A stretch of DNA of 64,000 bases from Nocardia kruczakiae NBRC 101016 (lineage in GTDB: Bacteria > Actinomycetota > Actinomycetes > Mycobacteriales > Mycobacteriaceae), in contig NZ_BDBL01000040.1 in assembly GCF_001612965.1 (NCBI RefSeq), positions 1 through 64,000 on the forward strand. Reading direction: 5' to 3'. Each line of letters starts with the position of its first letter. Position 1 is the first letter of the stretch. The position numbers were made by a program, and so were the translations under genes. Below, piece after piece: positions 54,510 through 64,000 of the stretch. The notes beneath the pieces were generated by a model. It was not told where the DNA came from and made no database searches. It saw only the letters and a program-made list of their open reading frames with translations.

Positions 54510-54525
54510 CTAGAACGTGTTCTAA
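54510..54525. promoter_or_regulatory. KstR-type operator box upstream of kshB
   Basis: CTAGAACGTGTTCTAA differs from the box at 48815-48830 by one base and keeps TNNAACNNGTTNNA. It lies between the TetR gene and kshB. The following TTTATG stretch is also shared with the first box. Confidence 0.8.
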
Positions 54526-54526
54526 T

Positions 54527-55165
54527 TTATGATACGTGGCCGTCCCGCTGCCGGACAAGCTGGGCCTCGAGCCCCGCGATCAGCACATCCATGCCGAAGT
54601 CGTAGGAGTATTTGCCGCGCAGGTCGCCCATGTGCTTGACGGCCCGCTCGACGGCTTCGGGAAGCGGCATGTCGACCAGCGCGGATCGGTCCCGCGGATT
54701 GACCCGGGCGCGGCCGAACAGATACGTGTGAATGGTGGCATAGGCGGCGAGCACATTGCGATCCTCGAACCCCGCATCGGACAGGATTTCCATCACAGCG
54801 GCGATCAGATCGAGCTGTTTGCCCAGTGTCTGTTCGATCAGCACGTCGCCCAGGCCCGGATGTTTGCGCAGCTTCTCGTCGATCTGATCGATGAGTTCGC
54901 GCAGGCGCTGCTGCCAGGTGCCGAATTCCGGCGGCGGGGTCCGCACTCCGGTGAGGGCCGCGCTGGCCACCAGATCCAGCAGTTCGCGCTTGTCGGCGAC
55001 GTAGTAGTAGGGCGCCATCGGCGAAACGCCGAGTTCGCGGGAGAGCCGGCGCATCGACAGCTTCTCCACGCCGTCGGCGCGCACCACACGCAATGCGGCC
55101 TCGACTATCTCGGCTTCCGAGAGTGTGTTGCCGCCCCCGCTCGTCTGCATCCGTCCGACTCCCAT
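54527..55165 (-). CDS. TetR-family regulator upstream of kshB
   Basis: This 212-residue protein has helix-turn-helix IVEAALRVVRADGVEKLSMR and RLSRELGVSPMAPYYYVADK and a tetracycline-repressor-type C-terminal domain. It does not resemble KstR, whose start is different. It lies just upstream of kshB on the same strand, and its stop codon abuts the KstR box. It could regulate kshB or a nearby target, but no dyad other than the KstR box is seen. The ATG at 55165 follows AGAGGTGGC. Confidence 0.85.
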   Translation of the reverse strand: MGVGRMQTSGGGNTLSEAEIVEAALRVVRADGVEKLSMRRLSRELGVSPMAPYYYVADKRELLDLVASAALTGVRTPPPEFGTWQQRLRELIDQIDEKLRKHPGLGDVLIEQTLGKQLDLIAAVMEILSDAGFEDRNVLAAYATIHTYLFGRARVNPRDRSALVDMPLPEAVERAVKHMGDLRGKYSYDFGMDVLIAGLEAQLVRQRDGHVS

Positions 55166-55523
55166 GCCACCTCTAGACCTGCGCAGCCCGCCCGACGGCC
55201 ACCCGTCATCTGCTGTTCAACGTGCTTGCCTTCCGCAGTCTAGAGTGCGCGTTCGTGGTCGCGGCCCGGTACGTGGAGCAGATCGGCGCACACCGCCACG
55301 CCGCACGTCACGCGGTAGTAGCCGGAGATGAACTACCGCGCCCCGCGCGGTATCTCGTTGATCATGAAGTGAATGTTGCCGTGTGATAGCCAGATAGCGT
55401 CGATGGTCATTGACAACCACGCAATGCCGGAGCCGGTGCGTTGCCGCCGGTTTCGTATCGAATTCGATCCGTTTTTTTCGACACGGGATGCCCGGCGGGC
55501 GGTTAGCGCATAGCATTCTTGGA
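55166..55523. other. Gene-free gap before mftF
   Basis: The 358-base gap contains a lower-GC segment (about 55360-55470) that could carry the mftF promoter (TTGACA at 55410-55415, without a clear -10). No mftA-type precursor (C-terminal IDGMCGVY) was found here on either strand. Confidence 0.5.
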
Positions 55524-56921
55524 ATGCGCCATGATCGACTGCCCAACGGGTTCGGGGTGCGAATCGATCCTCGGGTGCGCACCTATTCCGGTGGACGGCT
55601 CTTGGTCGGCGGCTCGCCGACGAGGTTGCTGAAACTTGCTCCGGAAGCGGCCGCCCTGATCGGTGACGGGTATCTCGAAGTGACGGATCCCCAGTCCGCC
55701 GTGGTTGCCAGACGGCTGCTCGACTCCGGGGTGGCCAACCCGCGTCCGCGCCTGCTGCCCTCGCCCGAAGAGGTCACGGTCGTGGTGCCGCATTGCAACG
55801 ACGCCGCCGGGCTGCAGCGGCTGCTGTCGACCCTGCGCGGGCACAGTGTGGTGGTCGTGGACGACGGTTCCGACCGGCCGGTCCGCATTCCGCGCACGAG
55901 GGGACGGTGCCGCGTCACCGTGCTGCGCCACGATTCGCGGCAGGGCGTGGTCGCCGCGCGCAATGCCGGACTGCGGGCGGCGACAACGGAATTCGTCGCA
56001 TTCCTGGATTCCGATGTGGTCCCGCGCGCGGGCTGGCTGGAGGTGATGCTCGGACATTTCAGCGATCCCGAGGTCGCCCTGGTCGCTCCGCGCATCGTGG
56101 TGCGCGAGCCCGATGCCGGTGTGCTGGGCCGCTACGAGAGCGCGCGGTCGTCGCTGGATTTCGGTCGCCGGGAAACCGCGGTCAGCTCGCGCGGCTCGGT
56201 GTCGTACGCGCCGGGCGCGGCGCTGCTGGTGCGGCGCCACGCACTGCTGGCCGAGGGGGGATTCGACGAGCAGATGCGCGCGGCCGCCGATGTCGATCTG
56301 TGCTGGCGGCTCGAGCGCGCCGGCTGGCGGTTGCGGTACGAGCCGGCCGCGCACGTCGCCTGTGATCAACCGGCCTCGTTCGGTAAGTGGTTCGGCCGCA
56401 AGGTCTCTCACGGTGCCGGTGCGGCGCCGCTGGCCCGCCGCCACGCCGGGATGGTCGCTCCGCTGTCGGTGCCGTTCTGGACCATCGCCGCGACCGCGCT
56501 GCTGGCCACCGCCTCGCGCGCCGGAATCCTGGGCGGGCTCGCCACGCTGCTCGCCGCGCTGATCCGCCTGCGGCGGGTGTTCGCCGAACTCGACAATCCG
56601 ACGCGGGTGGCGGCCATCCATCTGGCCCGGGGTTTCTCCGCCGGGGTGTGGCGGATCGTTTCGGCCCTGTGCCGGCACTACTGGCCGGTGACGGTGCTGG
56701 CGATGATCGCCTCCCGGCGCATCCGCCGGCTGGCGGTGGCGCTGGCGGTCGCCGACGGACTGGCCGACTGGTTCACCCATCGCGACGCCGGCGGCCTGGA
56801 TCCGGTGCGATATCTGATGTGCAAGCGGCTCGACGACCTCGCCTACGGAACCGGCCTCTGGTCGGGTGCGCTGCGTGCGCGCAATGTGGCCGCGCTGCGC
56901 CCGGCCGTTCCACGGCATTGA
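55524..56921 (+). CDS. mftF: Mycofactocin glycosyltransferase
   Basis: This 465-residue family-2 glycosyltransferase matches MftF. It starts with the characteristic N-terminal domain (LPNGFGVRIDPRVRTYSGGR; LLVGGSPTRLLKLAPEA). The GT-A core follows (VTVVVPHCNDAAGLQRLLST; VVVVDDGSDRPVRIP; FVAFLDSDVVPRAGWLEVML), then membrane-associated helices and a family-specific end (RYLMCKRLDDLAYGTGLWSG; ALRARNVAALRP). MftF adds beta-1,4-glucose units to mycofactocin. The ATG at 55524 gives the typical start. The usual neighbours mftA to mftE are not here, which makes this gene an orphan. Confidence 0.92.
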   Translation: MRHDRLPNGFGVRIDPRVRTYSGGRLLVGGSPTRLLKLAPEAAALIGDGYLEVTDPQSAVVARRLLDSGVANPRPRLLPSPEEVTVVVPHCNDAAGLQRLLSTLRGHSVVVVDDGSDRPVRIPRTRGRCRVTVLRHDSRQGVVAARNAGLRAATTEFVAFLDSDVVPRAGWLEVMLGHFSDPEVALVAPRIVVREPDAGVLGRYESARSSLDFGRRETAVSSRGSVSYAPGAALLVRRHALLAEGGFDEQMRAAADVDLCWRLERAGWRLRYEPAAHVACDQPASFGKWFGRKVSHGAGAAPLARRHAGMVAPLSVPFWTIAATALLATASRAGILGGLATLLAALIRLRRVFAELDNPTRVAAIHLARGFSAGVWRIVSALCRHYWPVTVLAMIASRRIRRLAVALAVADGLADWFTHRDAGGLDPVRYLMCKRLDDLAYGTGLWSGALRARNVAALRPAVPRH

Positions 56922-57068
56922 TGGCCGGGGTCACATGTGGCCCCGATATGCCGTCTACCTCACATTTCGCCGCGATCCGGTGCCGATGTGACCTGTCGGA
57001 CAAAGCGTATGCTTCGCCCATGCCCTTCCTGACCCGCCGGTACAGTGTGGGACGGGAAAGAAAGGCAA

Positions 57069-58442
57069 ATGGTCAGCAATCTCACAGGCGATAACCGTCC
57101 CGAGGGCAGGGTCGAACCCGGGACACAGCTCGGTGCGCTGGAAGCCTATGCCGCTCAGGCCCACGGTTACCTCAGTGTCGGGGGCGATCAGCTCAATCAG
57201 CTGCCCGGATTGCTGCGTCCGCTGGTTCTGGAGTCCTGGCTGCGCAGTGTGCGCGGCGGGGTGGATCCCATGGACGTACTCGACGGCCGCGGTCTGCGCG
57301 GCGCCGATCTGCAGCGCTACCGCGACAACCATCCGATTGCCACGGTGATGCCACTGGTCGACAAGTTGCTGCTGCAGGACGCCACCGGCATCGGGCTGAT
57401 CGTGGTCGTCGCCGACCAGTTCGGCCGGGTGCTCTCGGTGCACGGCAATCCCGATCGGGTCGAGGCCGCCGCCGAGGTCGGCCTGCGCGAGGGCGACGAT
57501 CTGTCCGAACGCCGCATCGGAACGAATGCGGTCGGACTGGTGGTTCGCACCGGCCGCGCCACCTGGATCCACGGCCCGGAACATTTCCTGCACCGGATGC
57601 ATCAGCTCACGGGTGCGGCCGCGCCCGTCCACGATCCGGACGGCCGGTTGGTCGGCGTGCTGATGATCGCCGGCGGCGTGCGCGTCGCGCGGCCGGAGAT
57701 ACTGGCATTGGTGAAGGCCGCCGCGACCGCGGCGGAGATGGATCTGGTGCTCGCGGCCGTGCGCACCGAACAGCGCGGCGCGGATCGTCGTGCGCCCGTG
57801 GATCATTCGTCGCCGCCGCGGACCGCCGGCCGGCTGGCGCTGGAGGTGCTGGGACTGGGCCAGCCGCAGCTGTCGGTCGACGGGGAGCGTATCGCGTTGT
57901 CGCAGCGGCATGCCGAGATCCTGCTGTTGCTGGCCGAACATGCCGAAGGTCTGTCCGCCGATCATCTGGCGCTGCTGCTCGACGACACCGACCTCGACAA
58001 CGCCACCATCCGGGCCGCCATGTCGCGGCTGCGCTCGGTGGTCGGCCCGGACGTCTTCGGCTCGCGGCCGTATCGGCTGCGGGTGCCGGTGTCCACCGAT
58101 GTGGAGGCGCTGCGCGCGGCGCTGGATTCGGGGGATGTGCACAGTGCGGTCCGCCATTACACCGGGCCGGTGCTGCCTCGTTCGACCGCTCCGGGAGTTA
58201 TAGACATCCGCGATGAATTGCGGGTGCGGCTGCGGACCGCAGTGTTACGTTCCGGTGACGCTGCCGTGCTGAGCCGGTGGACCTCGGGCGCCGAGGGCCG
58301 TGACGATGCCGCCGCATGGGTGGCCTATCGAGCCACCGCGGATCGCGATTCTGCTCTGTACGCCCAGATCGAGGCCAAGATCCGGGTGCTCGATCGGCGG
58401 ATGGGCGCCGATGCAACGCAGATGCAACGTTTCGGCTCGTAG
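57069..58442 (+). CDS. GAF-domain regulator with winged-helix output
   Basis: This 457-residue protein has an AcoR-like N-terminal sensing region (WLRSVRGGVDPMDVLDGRGL), a GAF domain (LVVVVADQFGRVLSVHG-type core; ERRIGTNAVGLVVRTGRATW), and a C-terminal OmpR/SARP-like winged helix (LSQRHAEILLLLAEHAEGLS; ATIRAAMSRLRSVVGPDVFG) followed by a helical tail. It has no sigma-54 AAA domain. Such GAF-wHTH proteins often sit next to aldehyde dehydrogenase genes in actinobacteria. The ATG at 57069 follows AAGAAAGG. Its target could be mftF, the NRPS or elsewhere. Confidence 0.8.
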   Translation: MVSNLTGDNRPEGRVEPGTQLGALEAYAAQAHGYLSVGGDQLNQLPGLLRPLVLESWLRSVRGGVDPMDVLDGRGLRGADLQRYRDNHPIATVMPLVDKLLLQDATGIGLIVVVADQFGRVLSVHGNPDRVEAAAEVGLREGDDLSERRIGTNAVGLVVRTGRATWIHGPEHFLHRMHQLTGAAAPVHDPDGRLVGVLMIAGGVRVARPEILALVKAAATAAEMDLVLAAVRTEQRGADRRAPVDHSSPPRTAGRLALEVLGLGQPQLSVDGERIALSQRHAEILLLLAEHAEGLSADHLALLLDDTDLDNATIRAAMSRLRSVVGPDVFGSRPYRLRVPVSTDVEALRAALDSGDVHSAVRHYTGPVLPRSTAPGVIDIRDELRVRLRTAVLRSGDAAVLSRWTSGAEGRDDAAAWVAYRATADRDSALYAQIEAKIRVLDRRMGADATQMQRFGS

Positions 58443-58593
58443 GCTCCGCGTCTGAAAGTGTCCTGACTCACACAAACAGGTCACAGTGTGGTTTCGGGCA
58501 CATCTCTGCCCGGATATCGACCGAATTGGACGCTAGTCCGAGTTTTTTTGAAGGATCTCGTTCCTTTTTATTAGTCTTCGGCCTAGTGTTCGC

Positions 58594-58628
58594 TGCATCG
58601 GTGGCGTAAGTCGCCACCGGCCGATGCA
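58594..58628 (+). promoter_or_regulatory. Nested hairpin in NRPS leader
   Basis: The outer arms TGCATCGG and CCGATGCA enclose the inner arms TGGCG and CGCCA around TAAGT, with a CCGG bulge on the 3' side. As RNA it would form a stable stem just ahead of the candidate short frame, like a leader or attenuator element. Its function is not known. Confidence 0.5.
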
Positions 58629-58722
58629 GGAGATGAGGCCGCGGGAGCTCGGGGCCGCGATGTTGGAGGAAGTCGAGTTCGAGGATGAGTTGGTGACCGC
58701 ACCGGTTCACCGAAATTACTGA
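58624..58722 (+). CDS. Candidate 32-residue small reading frame
   Basis: The frame reads MQEMRPRELGAAMLEEVEFE and then DELVTAPVHRNY. About 26 of 32 codons end in G or C, which is coding-like for this genome, and it follows a strong hairpin. The ribosome site is weak: AGGAG lies directly before a second ATG (58633). It has an acidic middle and a basic, aromatic end, and no cysteine. It could be a leader peptide, a small precursor or a chance frame. Confidence 0.3.
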   Translation: MQEMRPRELGAAMLEEVEFEDELVTAPVHRNY

Positions 58723-58889
58723 GACACAAACCATTTCGCTCTTTCACACCTTCGCGATCGCGTGAGGTGTATTCGCCGAACCAACCGTGGCAAAGCCAGG
58801 TCCGCGTCGTCGCGCGGTGCCCGGGGCTTATTTCGTGCTGCCCGAAAAGCGTTCGGACGCTGGGTATTTCGTCAATCGAGGAGGCTCTG

Positions 58890-64000
<5,111 letters not shown>

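Larger units (their letters stand above)
58443..58889 (+). other. AT-rich leader region of the NRPS gene
   Basis: This 447-base stretch has T-rich blocks (TTTTTTT at 58543-58549; CCTTTTTATTAG near 58563) that break the otherwise high GC. A weak stem GGAC-GCTA-GTCC just before the first T run may terminate the GAF gene. A strong hairpin (58594-58628) follows. A candidate 32-codon frame (58624-58722) and the NRPS ribosome site GAGGAGG (58878-58884) come after it. No IdeR/DmdR iron box was convincing. Confidence 0.55.

Noticed and set aside
54527..55165. TetR near kshB as KstR or MftR
   Set aside because: Its helix-turn-helix and C-terminal domain do not match either protein as I know them.
55403..55513. 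36-codon frame just before mftF as a possible mftA
   Set aside because: It lacks the IDGMCGVY end of mycofactocin precursors, has many A/T third positions, and no good ribosome site.
58565..58592. Possible IdeR/DmdR iron box upstream of the NRPS
   Set aside because: TTAGTCTTCGGCCTAGTG has too few matches to the TTAGGTTAGGCTAACCTAA consensus.
58624..58722. The 32-codon NRPS-leader frame as a mycofactocin precursor
   Set aside because: LEEV resembles part of MftA, but the C-terminal core is absent, so a precursor role is not supported.

Overview
The window looks like a chromosome segment of a high-GC mycolic-acid actinobacterium, most likely Nocardia or a close relative. The reasons are the mycobacterial-type rpoB-rpoC and rpsL-rpsG-fusA-tuf blocks, an FprB-type ferredoxin reductase, kshB with KstR-type operator sequences, a type VII secretion-associated gene pair, a mycofactocin glycosyltransferase and a large non-ribosomal peptide synthetase (NRPS). 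No insertion sequence, phage, CRISPR array, tRNA or rRNA was seen.

Layout. Positions 1-4876 hold the rpoB 3' end, rpoC and a strong terminator. Positions 4978-37909 are a roughly 33 kb block of small metabolic and regulatory units between rpoC and rpsL. In order these are: Uma2; TetR/SDR; an AraC-VOC-UvrA-like resistance operon; a Ser/Thr kinase; an alkaline-phosphatase-family protein; a MerR-sliding-clamp fusion with a coupled helical partner; a cupin plus orphan threonyl-tRNA-editing-like protein; an unlisted 45-residue peptide gene; a thioesterase; an AKR/XRE pair; pirin; GNAT; AhpD-like; MerR; VOC; a phosphohistidine phosphatase; fprB; an acyl-ACP thioesterase; a T7SS substrate pair; a quinone oxidoreductase; an AlkZ-like winged-helix protein; Lrp/hppD; a two-component system; and two lipoproteins. 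Positions 37910-42854 are the str operon (rpsL, rpsG, fusA, tuf). Positions 42862-48694 hold a long disordered protein, a cupin-MFS unit controlled by a divergent TetR, and an SPW-TetR unit. Positions 48815-55165 form a steroid-related block: two nearly identical KstR-type palindromes precede a ferredoxin reductase and kshB, with a racemase, a membrane protein and an AlkD-like glycosylase between them. Positions 55524-58442 hold mftF without the other mycofactocin genes, and a GAF-winged-helix regulator. From 58890 to the end of the window runs an EntF-like NRPS (C-A-PCP-C-A, open-ended) whose first adenylation domain carries the serine code.

The most interesting points are: the MerR/DnaN-clamp fusion under a textbook MerR promoter that appears leaderless; the stand-alone ThrRS editing-domain homologue co-transcribed with a cupin; the orphan mftF at the locus where mycobacteria carry the whole mycofactocin cluster; the paired KstR boxes; the NRPS with its structured AT-rich leader; and two very small genes. 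All functional statements rest on reading motifs in the sequence and on known families; no database search was run.
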